A stretch of DNA of 64,000 bases from Chryseobacterium oranimense. GTDB taxonomy: Bacteria; Bacteroidota; Bacteroidia; Flavobacteriales; Weeksellaceae. This document shows positions 18,911 through 27,810 of this stretch, one piece after another. Each line of letters starts with the position of its first letter. Within the stretch, counting starts at the first letter, position 1. The DNA lies in contig NZ_CP104203.1 of NCBI RefSeq assembly GCF_025244725.1, positions 3,720,001-3,784,000 on the forward strand. The letters run 5' to 3'. The translations under genes were made by a program, and so were the position numbers. Below the pieces are notes generated by a model, which was given only the letters and a program-made list of their open reading frames with translations, had not been told where the DNA came from and ran no database searches.

Positions 18911-19618
18911 ATGAGCAAAGATATTTTTGCAAGGTACAGCCGGCAGGTTTTTATTGAAGAAATTGGTTTGGAAGGGCAGCGGAAGATCATCAATTCCAAA
19001 GTTCTTGTCATCGGTGCAGGAGGTTTGGGAAGTCCGGTTATCCAATATCTCGCAGCTGCAGGTGTTGGAAATTTGGGCGTTGCCGACTTTGATGAGGTTG
19101 AGCTTCACAATCTCAACCGCCAGATCATTCACACTGAAAATACCGTTGGAACCGCAAAGGTCAAAAGCGTGGAGCTTTTTGTAAAAAATCTTAATCATCA
19201 GGTGAGTTTTACCGGGATTGATCAAAAAATTAACCCTTCCAATGCAAAAGAAATCCTTTCGCAGTACGATATTATTGTGGACGGTTCTGATAATTTTAGC
19301 ACAAGATATTTAATCAACGATACCTGCACGAGATTGGGAAAACCCCTGATCTACGGAAGTATACTTGGTTTTTCAGGACAGGTTGCTATTTTTAATTACA
19401 AAGGAAGCAAGAACCTCAGAGATCTTTTTCCCGAGCCGCCTTCTGATGAAGATGTTCCGGATTGTGACAGTCTCGGAGTTTTGGGGGCACTTCCGGGTAT
19501 TGTAGGAAGTATGATGGCTATGAATACATTAAAAATGATTACTGAACTCCCCGTACAAACGGATCAGCTTACTCTTATAGATACTTTGAGCTGGAGGTTC
19601 CAGACCATAGACTTTTAA
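18911..19618 (+). CDS. thiF: HesA/MoeB/ThiF family adenylyltransferase (ThiF)
   Basis: A 235-residue E1-like enzyme expected to adenylate the ThiS C-terminus. It has the nucleotide-binding GAGGLGSPV, then DFDEVELHNLNRQ, DGSDNFSTRYLIND and the C-terminal GVLGALPGIVGSM. Only two Cys are present: C in NDTCTRLG and C in VPDCDSLG, the latter at the position of the persulfide Cys. The two CxxC pairs that hold zinc in E. coli ThiF/MoeB are missing. Position at the end of the thi operon supports ThiF over MoeB. Confidence 0.88.
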   Translation: MSKDIFARYSRQVFIEEIGLEGQRKIINSKVLVIGAGGLGSPVIQYLAAAGVGNLGVADFDEVELHNLNRQIIHTENTVGTAKVKSVELFVKNLNHQVSFTGIDQKINPSNAKEILSQYDIIVDGSDNFSTRYLINDTCTRLGKPLIYGSILGFSGQVAIFNYKGSKNLRDLFPEPPSDEDVPDCDSLGVLGALPGIVGSMMAMNTLKMITELPVQTDQLTLIDTLSWRFQTIDF

Positions 19619-19636
19619 ATTATATGGTTTAAACAG

Positions 19637-19666
19637 ATGAGGCGGTAAAATTACTTACCGCCTCAT
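19637..19666. terminator. Bidirectional terminator between thiF and a TonB receptor
   Basis: ATGAGGCGGTAA and TTACCGCCTCAT form a perfect 12-bp stem with a 6-nt loop. A T-rich tail follows on the plus strand. It lies between convergent genes. Confidence 0.8.
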
Positions 19667-19689
19667 TTTATAATTTTTATCCTAAAAAA

Positions 19690-21906
19690 CTATTGTGCCT
19701 GCTGCATTACGCCACTGTCCTCTTTTTTAGTCTGGTTCAGGATGTTTGGATCTTCCTTGGCCAGTTTGTTTTTTGTAGGAATTTTATAATTGATAGAAAT
19801 TCCGAAGTTTCTAGTATCATACTTACTTCTGATCATTACAGGTTGCCCTTCCGGCGGATTGGAATACACCTGCATCACTTGTCCGTTGAAAATATCATTT
19901 GCGAAAACGGAAACCGTAAGGCGGTTGTTCATGAACTTTTTCGTCAGTGTAATATCCAGATTATTATTGAAGGGCTTATCCGCCGTAAAGTAGAAATATC
20001 CCGCTTTTGGAGTAAGATAGCTATAATTAGCCGTCAGTTTGATATCTTTCGGTAAAAGCAGCTGGGTCATGATATTAAAGATCCAGAAGCCTTTATTGTT
20101 TAAATTGTCAATATCATGTTTCTGGTAACCTGCATACAGATACATGAAATTAATCTTGTCAGGGTTAAAATTAAACTTCATGATCTCGCTCATCGGCTTG
20201 CTGAAAATCATAAAAGGGATAGGAAGACCTACATTAAAGTTGTGAATTTTCATATTTGAAATATTCACCTGCCTGTTGTAAAGATTCTTGCCGTTTTTCA
20301 TGATGATCTGCGCTACCTGATCCTTTGCAGAACTTACGCTGTATCCAATAAAAGCATAATCAAACGCCGAAATTTTCAATTCATAATTGTCAAAAATCGT
20401 AGGCTGAAGATCCGGGTTACCGGTAACTTCCGTATTCGGGCTGGCAAAGATGACGTTATTCGGGTTCAGGGCAGAAATGCTTGGCAGCGTGATCTTTTTG
20501 TTGTAGTTCGCAGCAACGTACACCTGATTCATCAGGCTATACTGTACGCTTGCATTCGGGAAAAGCTTGAATTTATTGAAAGGTGTTAAATCTCTTTCCA
20601 GAACAGCATTATCCTTTATAATTCTTGTAATCCCGTAAATATCATAGTTTTCTGCTCTTGCCCCTAAAGTAAAGTCAAACTTTTTCAGTTTTGCCTGAAA
20701 TTCGAGGTAGGTAGAAGCTGTCTGCCTCTGGTATTCCAAATTGGTAAGGCCTTTACTTTCCGTATCGTAATCCTGTCTCTCATATAAACCTCCCAAGCTT
20801 ACTTTTCCACCGTCCAGAAGCTTGATCGGCTGTGAATAATCTACTTTAAAGTTAGCAACCCTCATATCCGATTTATTATCAAGTACATTTTCGCCGCCTA
20901 CATTCAGGAAAGGCTGCCAGATATCCGTATAAAAACCTCTCTGGAAGAAATTGTCCTGAGAGAATTTAGAAGTAGCCTTAGTATATCCGAACTGGAAATC
21001 CAGCTTTTGAGATTTGTCACTGAAGCGCTTCTGATATGTTACAACAGCTTCCTGTCTTAAGTTATTGGTGTGAGCGACATCGGATGCTTCATAGTCAGCT
21101 TCCCGGTACTGGACAGGATTAAAGCTTACGGGAATGTCGGCAAGTCCTGTACTGGCTGTATAATTATCATTATTGTTGTGATAAATATCGTAGTTCAGCA
21201 ATAGTCTGTCTTGCCCAAGATCAAAAGTCAATCCCGATTTTGCAAAATATCCGCGTCCGATTCTGTCCGTATTGTTATGCAGAAGCACATCCTGATCACC
21301 ATTCAGCATACTTTCACGGTAATTCTGGCCTACATTCAGCTGCCATCCGAAAAGTTTATTTCTTGCATTCAGATTTAGAGAATTAGTGGTTCTGCTTCTG
21401 AATTTGTCGTAATTGGTAAACGAATAATTTCCAGAATAAGTTGCTGTTAAATACTTATTGGCATTCTTATTTGTAATGATATTCATGATGGCACCTCCTG
21501 AGGTAGCCGGATATTCTGCTCCCGGCTGGGTGATCACTTCTATTCTGTCTACCGAGTTGGCAGGCATCCCTTCAAGAAAAGAATTCAGTTCGTTTGAAGT
21601 AATATTTAAAGGCCTTCCGTTCAGGTAAACATCCAGGATTTTTCCCTGATACATCATTCCTGCGATATCGGTAGAAACCAGCCCTGGAAGTTTTTTTATA
21701 CCTTCCAGGGCGTTTCCGTTATTAAGCTGTGGCTGTTCAGAGAAGTCAAAAATAGTACGGTCTGCTTTCTGTTCAACGGCTTTTTTAGTTTTGGTAATGA
21801 CTACGCCTTCAATCTGTTTCTCCTTGTCTGGGGTGTTATTGTTTTTTTCCTGTGAATAGGCAAAAAAAGACGCCAGCAAAGACAGCGTGAATATAGTTTT
21901 TCTCAT
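19690..21906 (-). CDS. TonB-dependent receptor, outer membrane beta-barrel family
   Basis: A 738-residue outer-membrane protein. It has a signal peptide (MRKTIFTLSLLASFFAYSQ) and a plug domain (residues about 30-150) with EGVVITK, GNALEGIKKLPG, LNGRPLNI and VDRIEVITQPGAEYPATSGGAIMNI. A long barrel follows. The C-terminal NFGISINYKIPTKN is followed by a charged tail rather than ending on an aromatic residue, as in the OMP_b-brl_3 group. There is no N-terminal carboxypeptidase-like domain. The substrate cannot be told; convergence with thiF does not imply a thiamine role. Confidence 0.88.
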   Translation of the reverse strand: MRKTIFTLSLLASFFAYSQEKNNNTPDKEKQIEGVVITKTKKAVEQKADRTIFDFSEQPQLNNGNALEGIKKLPGLVSTDIAGMMYQGKILDVYLNGRPLNITSNELNSFLEGMPANSVDRIEVITQPGAEYPATSGGAIMNIITNKNANKYLTATYSGNYSFTNYDKFRSRTTNSLNLNARNKLFGWQLNVGQNYRESMLNGDQDVLLHNNTDRIGRGYFAKSGLTFDLGQDRLLLNYDIYHNNNDNYTASTGLADIPVSFNPVQYREADYEASDVAHTNNLRQEAVVTYQKRFSDKSQKLDFQFGYTKATSKFSQDNFFQRGFYTDIWQPFLNVGGENVLDNKSDMRVANFKVDYSQPIKLLDGGKVSLGGLYERQDYDTESKGLTNLEYQRQTASTYLEFQAKLKKFDFTLGARAENYDIYGITRIIKDNAVLERDLTPFNKFKLFPNASVQYSLMNQVYVAANYNKKITLPSISALNPNNVIFASPNTEVTGNPDLQPTIFDNYELKISAFDYAFIGYSVSSAKDQVAQIIMKNGKNLYNRQVNISNMKIHNFNVGLPIPFMIFSKPMSEIMKFNFNPDKINFMYLYAGYQKHDIDNLNNKGFWIFNIMTQLLLPKDIKLTANYSYLTPKAGYFYFTADKPFNNNLDITLTKKFMNNRLTVSVFANDIFNGQVMQVYSNPPEGQPVMIRSKYDTRNFGISINYKIPTKNKLAKEDPNILNQTKKEDSGVMQQAQ

Positions 21907-22016
21907 AATGTTTTTTACTACTATCCAGTTAGACGTAAAAAAGGCTCATTTGTTACGACGAAATTTGCGAAAAGTTAAAATTTTAAGCATTTATTTTTTT
22001 ATTTCCGAAATAATTA

Positions 22017-22024
22017 TATCTTTG
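22017..22024 (+). promoter_or_regulatory. -7 box upstream of the SAM-I-like leader
   Basis: TATCTTTG matches TAnnTTTG. The predicted start falls at about 22030, immediately before the aptamer P1 strand, as expected for a riboswitch leader. No clear -33 TTG is seen. Confidence 0.55.
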
Positions 22025-22030
22025 CCACGT

Positions 22031-22097
22031 AATTATCAAGAATCTCATAGATGGGATAGCAACCTGCAAAAACAAGCAAGGTGCTGAAATAGATAAG
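22031..22097 (+). ncRNA. SAM-I (S-box)-like riboswitch with short P2
   Basis: TTATC (22033-22037) pairs with GATAA (22092-22096) as P1. The S-box core ATCAAGA, GCAACCTGC, GCAAGGTGCTGAAA is intact, with P3 from ACCT-GC and GC-AGGT. P2 is reduced to ATCTC/GGGAT closed by a 6-nt loop, so the usual long P2 arm with K-turn and pseudoknot is missing. It precedes a Met/Cys-rich leader ORF and a TonB receptor gene. AGATGGGA (22049-22056) can pair with TCCCATCT (22136-22143), a possible alternative structure. Confidence 0.7.
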
Positions 22098-22171
22098 CCG
22101 GTATGCCCGGAAAAAATGTTTATTCTCTATTTTCTTCCCATCTTGACATTTTTGTTTTAAAAATAAAATCA

Positions 22172-22297
22172 ATGTTTAAAGACAAGGGAAACCACAAGAC
22201 CAATTTAAAATTTCGTTTCTCAGATCATGAAGTATCACTTCGTTATTCTGACCTGTTTTCATGCCATATCCACATGCGCATGTGTTGTTGTTTCTAG
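22172..22297 (+). CDS. Candidate leader peptide ending in a Met/Cys-rich cluster
   Basis: A 41-codon frame from ATG 22172 ends with CHIHMRMCCCF just before a TAG stop. It lies between the SAM-I-like aptamer and the TonB receptor. Clustered Met and Cys codons next to a stop are what one expects of a ribosome-sensing attenuator for sulfur amino acids. A second frame over the same bases, ATG 22227 to TAA 22307, reads MKYHFVILTCFHAISTCACV and on for 26 residues; it is an alternative and also Cys-rich. Which frame is used, if either, cannot be decided here. Confidence 0.4.
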   Translation: MFKDKGNHKTNLKFRFSDHEVSLRYSDLFSCHIHMRMCCCF

Positions 22298-22337
22298 ACT
22301 TCTTTAAAAAATAATTCAATCATTCAGGCTTTTGACC

Positions 22338-22358
22338 GTAACCTCAGATAGAGGTTAC
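22338..22358 (+). promoter_or_regulatory. Hairpin between leader ORF and TonB receptor gene
   Basis: GTAACCTC and GAGGTTAC form a perfect 8-bp stem with loop AGATA. It starts about 40 nt after the candidate leader stop and 57 nt before the receptor ATG. No T-run follows, so a simple intrinsic terminator is unlikely. Confidence 0.55.
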
Positions 22359-22415
22359 AGGATTTCTATTGCCAGAAATCAACCAACAATCAGTAATCAA
22401 AAAATAGAAAAACAC

Positions 22416-25160
22416 ATGTACAATTTCAACAAAAAAACAATCATAGCATCAGCAACTTTTATTTCTGCATTTTATTTCGGGCAGACGGATTCTGTATCTT
22501 CCAAAAAGATCGATGATGTGGTGATCCTAGGATCCAGAGGGGCTGGAAGATCACTTACAGAAACTCCGGTTCCAGTAGATATAATCAATATTTCTAAAAT
22601 CCTGAGACAAAGTCCCGTAAATAATATAAGCCAGGCACTTAATTATGTAGTGCCTTCATTTTCTTCCACATCACATACGGTGAACGACGGAACGGATTTT
22701 GTGGATCCTGCTCTGCTAAGAGGACTTGGCCCGGACCAGGTGCTGGTATTGCTTAATGGAAAAAGGAGATACCAGTCCTCGCTGATCAACGTTACCCTTA
22801 CCCCGGGAAGAGGTTCGGTAGGAACGGATCTTAACGCAATTCCGGCTTTTGCTCTAGAGAAAATAGAGGTTCTGAGAGACGGAGCTTCAGCCCAATACGG
22901 TTCTGATGCCATTGCCGGAGTAGTGAATTTAGGTTTAAAGAAAAGACTTGGACTTTCAGGGCAGGTATTTTTAGGAGGGTATGCTTCACCTGTTGCCAAT
23001 AATTTCTCAGGAGGGATAGATGGGCAGACCATTTCTGCGGATCTTAACTATGGAGCAAAGATCGGGGAGAAGGGATTTATTAATGTAACGGGTTCCGTAC
23101 AGTATAGAGATCCTTATTCAAGAGCTGGTGTCCGCCAGGGCGATATTTTTAATGCCTATAATGCCATTAATTATAGGGCTTTGCAAAATGGTGTCAACAT
23201 TGATGGGTTGTATAAAAATATTACTAATACCCCCAATACCCAACAGATTATTAATACAGTAAAGCAATATGCCTCACAGGTTGGTTATTTTTCACAGGAT
23301 TTCAAGGATCAGATATCAGGAGCTAACAGTATTGCAGCATTACAAGGTTTGCTGGGAAGAGATTTTACTGATCAGGAACTTGCATACAGGGGTCTGGAAA
23401 GAAAAGATTTCAGCCTTAGGGCAGGACAGTCCAAGCTGCAGTCGGCACAGCTTTTTTTCAATTCCGAAATTCCGGTGAATGAAGACTGGAAAGTATATTC
23501 TTTTGGTGGTTACAGCTACCGTTTAGGGAATGCAGGAGGATTTTACCGTCTTCCGAACACAGAAAGAAACATCAATGCTGTTACCCCGAATGGATACTTG
23601 CCACAAATTGAAGCCAATGTGAATGATTATTCTCTAGCCGGAGGGATTAAAGGAAAATGGAACGGCTGGAATGTGGATTTAAGTAATACTTTTGGAAAAA
23701 ATGCTTTTAATTTTGGGGTGGTGAACACCTTTAATGCTTCTTTGGGAGAGAATTCTCCAAGAACCTTTGAAGCAGGAGGCTCAGAATTTTTACAAAATAC
23801 ACTGAATCTAGATTTCTCAAAAAAATATGATGTACTTCATGGGCTGAACGTGGCCTTTGGCGGGGAATACCGTTATGAAAACTATAAAGTAAATGCAGGA
23901 AAAGAAAATTCCTATGTTTCTTATGATATCAATGGACGTGTAGTAACAGCCGCTACTCCTGATAATGAAAAAGTAACAGACTTCTTTGGAGCTGTAAGAC
24001 CTGCCGGATCACAGGTTTTTCCGGGGTTTAGTCCTGATAATGCGGTTTCCGGAAGCAGAAACAGTCTGGCGGCCTATGCCGATGTGGAAATTGAGCCTAC
24101 TGACTGGTGGCTGGTGGAAGGAGCTGTCCGTTTCGAGAATTATTCAGATTTCGGTTCTACTTTTAATTATAAACTGGCCACCAATGTGAGACTGGCTAAA
24201 AATTTCAATTGGAGAGGAGCGGTTTCTACAGGATTCAGAGCACCTTCTCTTGCGCAGATCTACTACAGCTCTACCTCTACATTGATACAGAAAGGACAAA
24301 CAACACAGGTGGGAACTTTCAGGAATAATTCCGAAGCAGCCCAGGCATTAGGAATTCCGAAATTAAAACAGGAAACTTCACAATCTTACAGCACAGGAAT
24401 TACCTGGAAGATTCCGTCTTTGAGTCTGGTGTTTACAGCGGATGCGTATCTTATCAGGATTAAGGATAGAGTAGTGCTTACGGATTTATTCTATCGTCCG
24501 GAAGGAAGTTTTGCACCCGGATCTGATCAGGCGGTTCTTCAGGGAGCTTTCGATTTAGCCAGAGCCAGCGCTGCCAATTTCTTTGCCAATGCAGTGGATT
24601 CACAGACGAAAGGATTAGATATTACGATTTCCCAGAACTCAAGACTTTCGGAAGGAATTTCTTTGGAAAATAATCTCGGGCTTAATCTTAATCAAACCAG
24701 AAGGATCGGAGATATTCATGCTTCCCCTAAACTGGTAAGCCAGATCAATAATTATTTTTCTGAACCTAACAGAGTCTATTTCGAAGAAGCTGTACCCCGC
24801 ATAAAAGCTACGCTTGCCAATACTTTAAGGCTTGCAGCGCTTACCGTCTCTCTTAGAAATTCTTACTTCGGAAAGGTGACGGATGCTGATGTGCTGGATG
24901 CCAACTTTGACGGGATTACCGAAAGCAGAGAACACTTTATTCTGAATGAGCGTTTTGTTACAGATCTTTCCGTAGGTTATGATTTTAATAAAAATATCTC
25001 AGCAACTATAGGAAGTAATAATATCTTCAATATTCTTCCGTCGAAAAGTCCTAATATCAGCTCTTTGACAGCAGATAATCAGTTCGTGTATTCCAGACAG
25101 GTTTCCCAGTATGGCATTGGTGGACGTTTCCTTTTTGCAAGGGTGGAATTTAAATTTTAA
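22416..25160 (+). CDS. TonB-dependent receptor with plug domain, SAM-riboswitch associated
   Basis: A 914-residue outer-membrane receptor. The start is ATG 22416 (MYNFNKKTIIASATFISAFYFGQ, a signal peptide); the 28 codons open upstream begin at TTG and cross the hairpin. The plug has TPVPVDIINI, DPALLRGLGPDQVLVLLNGKR and VLRDGASAQYGSDAIAGVVNL. The barrel ends on FLFARVEFKF with the terminal Phe usual for outer-membrane insertion. The leader contains a SAM-I-like aptamer, so uptake of a methionine- or sulfur-related compound is a reasonable guess. There is no neighbouring SusD-like gene or cytoplasmic enzyme to fix the substrate. Confidence 0.9.
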   Translation: MYNFNKKTIIASATFISAFYFGQTDSVSSKKIDDVVILGSRGAGRSLTETPVPVDIINISKILRQSPVNNISQALNYVVPSFSSTSHTVNDGTDFVDPALLRGLGPDQVLVLLNGKRRYQSSLINVTLTPGRGSVGTDLNAIPAFALEKIEVLRDGASAQYGSDAIAGVVNLGLKKRLGLSGQVFLGGYASPVANNFSGGIDGQTISADLNYGAKIGEKGFINVTGSVQYRDPYSRAGVRQGDIFNAYNAINYRALQNGVNIDGLYKNITNTPNTQQIINTVKQYASQVGYFSQDFKDQISGANSIAALQGLLGRDFTDQELAYRGLERKDFSLRAGQSKLQSAQLFFNSEIPVNEDWKVYSFGGYSYRLGNAGGFYRLPNTERNINAVTPNGYLPQIEANVNDYSLAGGIKGKWNGWNVDLSNTFGKNAFNFGVVNTFNASLGENSPRTFEAGGSEFLQNTLNLDFSKKYDVLHGLNVAFGGEYRYENYKVNAGKENSYVSYDINGRVVTAATPDNEKVTDFFGAVRPAGSQVFPGFSPDNAVSGSRNSLAAYADVEIEPTDWWLVEGAVRFENYSDFGSTFNYKLATNVRLAKNFNWRGAVSTGFRAPSLAQIYYSSTSTLIQKGQTTQVGTFRNNSEAAQALGIPKLKQETSQSYSTGITWKIPSLSLVFTADAYLIRIKDRVVLTDLFYRPEGSFAPGSDQAVLQGAFDLARASAANFFANAVDSQTKGLDITISQNSRLSEGISLENNLGLNLNQTRRIGDIHASPKLVSQINNYFSEPNRVYFEEAVPRIKATLANTLRLAALTVSLRNSYFGKVTDADVLDANFDGITESREHFILNERFVTDLSVGYDFNKNISATIGSNNIFNILPSKSPNISSLTADNQFVYSRQVSQYGIGGRFLFARVEFKF

Positions 25161-25175
25161 AAACAGGTTACAATA

Positions 25176-25204
25176 AAAAGCGGCTTCCGAAGGAAGCCGC
25201 TTTT
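25176..25204. terminator. Bidirectional terminator between TonB receptor and acnA
   Basis: AAAAGCGGCTTCC and GGAAGCCGCTTTT form a perfect 13-bp stem with loop GAA. It lies between convergent genes and is effective in either direction. Confidence 0.9.
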
Positions 25205-25226
25205 CTATGATTAATTACTCTAACAA

Positions 25227-27494
25227 TTAATTCTGTTGTTTTTTAATCAGGTTAAGAGCAGAACCTGCCTTAAACCAATCGATCTGCTGATCATTGTAAG
25301 TATGGTTGGCCATAATAATGTCTTTAGTTCCGTCAGCGTGAACGAATTCTAAAGTCAGTTGTTTTCCTGGAGCAAACTGGTCAAGATCTAAGAAATTAAC
25401 GGTGTCATCTTCCTGGATTTTATCATAATCCGCTTCATTAGCGAAAGTGATTCCCAGCATCCCTTGTTTTTTAAGGTTGGTTTCGTGAATTCTCGCGAAT
25501 GATTTTACCAATACCGCTTTTACACCTAAATGTCTAGGTTCCATCGCTGCATGTTCTCTTGAAGAACCTTCACCGTAGTTTTGGTCACCAACAACAATCG
25601 TAGGAATTCCGGCAGCTTTATAAGCTCTCTGTACAGCAGGAACTTCGCCGTATTCACCGGTTAATTCATTTTTAACCTTATTGGTTTCCATGTTGTAGGC
25701 GTTTACGGCACCTATCAGCATGTTGTTTGAAATATTATCAAGATGACCTCTGTATTTCAGCCATGGTCCGGCCATAGAAATGTGGTCGGTTGTACATTTT
25801 CCGAAAGCCTTGATCAGTACCTTAGCTCCTTCAATGTTTTTACCGTCCCATGCAGGGAATTCTTCCAGTAACTGAAGTCTGTCCGAAGTAGGGCTTACAT
25901 TTACCACTACTGAAGATCCGTCTTCAGATGGCGCCTGGTATCCGTTGTCGTCTACTGCGAAACCTCTTGCAGGAAGTTCAGAGCCTTTAGGCTCATCCAA
26001 TTTCACCTGCTCACCGTTTTCAGCGGTTAAAGTATCCGTAATCGGGTTAAAATCCAGTCTTCCGGAGATAGCAACAGCAGCTACCATTTCAGGAGAAGCT
26101 ACGAAAGCGTGTGTATTTGGGTTACCGTCAGCTCTTTTGGCAAAGTTTCTGTTGAAAGAGTGTATAATAGAGTTTTTCTCTCCTTTATCCGCTCCCTCTC
26201 TATCCCATTGCCCGATACAAGGTCCGCAAGCATTGGTGAAGATTCTTGCATTTTCAAATTTTCTGAAAGAATTTAAGAATCCGTCTCTTTCTGCTGTAAA
26301 TTTTACCTGCTCGGAACCAGGGTTGATTCCTAAAATTGCTTTTGGCTTCACTCCTTTTGCAACTGCATCTTCAACGATGGAAGCCGCTCTTGATAAATCT
26401 TCGTAAGAAGAATTGGTACAAGAACCGATCAGTGCCCATTCCACTTCAATAGGCCATCCGTTAGCTTCAGCTTTAGCCCTGAATTCTGCTACAGGGGTAG
26501 CCAGATCCGGAGTAAAAGGTCCATTTAAATGAGGAGTAAGTTCAGAAAGGTTGATTTCTATTAATTGGTCAAAATATTGTTCAGGGTTTGCATATACTTC
26601 AGCATCACCTGTTAAGTGTTCTGCGATTTTATCAGCTGAGTCTACTACATCCTGTCTTCCTGTTGCAGCCAGATATCTTCTCATGGAATCATCATATCCG
26701 AAAGTAGAAGTTGTTGCTCCGATTTCAGCACCCATGTTACAGATAGTTCCTTTACCTGTTGCTGAAAGGGATTCTGCTCCTTCTCCGAAATATTCTACGA
26801 TGCATCCTGTTCCGCCTTTTACGGTAAGAATTCCTGCCACTTTCAGGATGACGTCTTTTGCAGAAGTCCATCCGCTCATTTTACCGGTTAATTTTACCCC
26901 GATAAGTTTTGGCATTTTAAGTTCCCAGGCCATTCCGGCCATTACGTCTACTGCATCAGCACCACCTACACCGATGGCTACCATTCCCAGACCGCCTGCG
27001 TTTACCGTATGAGAGTCGGTGCCGATCATCATACCTCCCGGGAATGCATAGTTTTCCAGTACAACCTGATGGATGATCCCGGCTCCCGGTTTCCAGAAAC
27101 CGATTCCATATTTGTCACAAACAGAGCTCAGGAAGTTGAATACTTCCGAGTTTTTGTTGATACCTTCCTGTAAATCTGCTTCAGCACCTACTCTTGCCTG
27201 GATCAGGTGATCGGCGTGAGCTGTGGACGGAACCGCTACTTTAGCTTTTCCTGCCTGCATGAATTGTAAAAGAGCCATCTGTGCAGTGGCATCCTGCATG
27301 GCTACTCTGTCCGGAGCGAAGTCTACGTAAGAGTTTCCTCTCTCATGTGCCTGTGTAGCATTTCCTTCCCACAGGTGAGTGTAAAGGATTTTTTCTGAAA
27401 GTGTAAGCGGTTTTCCCACGACTTGTCTTGCTGCTGCAATTCTTTCAGGGTAACGCTCGTACACTTTTTTGATCATATCAATATCAAAAGTCAT
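25227..27494 (-). CDS. acnA: Aconitate hydratase (mitochondrial-type)
   Basis: A 755-residue TCA-cycle enzyme that interconverts citrate and isocitrate. The cluster Cys lie in [11 protein letters not shown] and in ACGPCIGQW. Other signatures are [26 protein letters not shown] near the middle and [19 protein letters not shown] in the C-terminal swivel domain. The length and motifs match the mitochondrial aconitase group rather than AcnB. It lies downstream of acnB on the same strand, separated by 316 bp with a terminator, so it is likely expressed on its own. Confidence 0.95.
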   Translation of the reverse strand: MTFDIDMIKKVYERYPERIAAARQVVGKPLTLSEKILYTHLWEGNATQAHERGNSYVDFAPDRVAMQDATAQMALLQFMQAGKAKVAVPSTAHADHLIQARVGAEADLQEGINKNSEVFNFLSSVCDKYGIGFWKPGAGIIHQVVLENYAFPGGMMIGTDSHTVNAGGLGMVAIGVGGADAVDVMAGMAWELKMPKLIGVKLTGKMSGWTSAKDVILKVAGILTVKGGTGCIVEYFGEGAESLSATGKGTICNMGAEIGATTSTFGYDDSMRRYLAATGRQDVVDSADKIAEHLTGDAEVYANPEQYFDQLIEINLSELTPHLNGPFTPDLATPVAEFRAKAEANGWPIEVEWALIGSCTNSSYEDLSRAASIVEDAVAKGVKPKAILGINPGSEQVKFTAERDGFLNSFRKFENARIFTNACGPCIGQWDREGADKGEKNSIIHSFNRNFAKRADGNPNTHAFVASPEMVAAVAISGRLDFNPITDTLTAENGEQVKLDEPKGSELPARGFAVDDNGYQAPSEDGSSVVVNVSPTSDRLQLLEEFPAWDGKNIEGAKVLIKAFGKCTTDHISMAGPWLKYRGHLDNISNNMLIGAVNAYNMETNKVKNELTGEYGEVPAVQRAYKAAGIPTIVVGDQNYGEGSSREHAAMEPRHLGVKAVLVKSFARIHETNLKKQGMLGITFANEADYDKIQEDDTVNFLDLDQFAPGKQLTLEFVHADGTKDIIMANHTYNDQQIDWFKAGSALNLIKKQQN

Positions 27495-27810
27495 ATCTTA
27501 ATTTAATTTTTCTTCTTTTTAAATACACTTTCCGTTACTATTCTGTCTTACGGAAAATATTCCTTTACATTTCATCAAATTCTGTTCCTTCGGTCTGTAA
27601 AAAGGATAAGTCTGATCAATAGTCAGGATATTTTGCGTCTATCAAGTTAAGAAAAAAATGGAATTTCTTTTCTCTCTTTTATTTAAAATAATTATTAACA
27701 GGTCTTAAATGGAAAGGTTCTAAACAAAAATTGAAAGATTTTAAATTCCGCAGGACTAAAATCTTTCAATTATATCATTTAAAAGTCCGGGGACTTATTT
27801 TTAAGCTCTG
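27495..27810. other. Intergenic region between acnB and acnA
   Basis: 316 bp without a gene. It holds the acnB terminator at 27730-27770 and presumably the acnA promoter. No convincing TAnnTTTG box or other structure was found. Confidence 0.5.
27730..27770 (-). terminator. Rho-independent terminator of acnB
   Basis: TTGAAAGATTTTA and TAAAATCTTTCAA form a 13-bp stem with a 13-nt loop. On the minus strand a T-rich tract follows. Confidence 0.8.

Noticed and set aside
22103..22297. 64-residue ORF starting at 22103
   Set aside because: Its first third immediately follows the SAM-I-like aptamer and has no protein-like features. Only the part from 22172 is kept, as a possible leader peptide.
25945..27012. 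Two 153-residue plus-strand ORFs inside acnA
   Set aside because: They are antisense to conserved aconitase sequence and lack start signals or recognisable domains.
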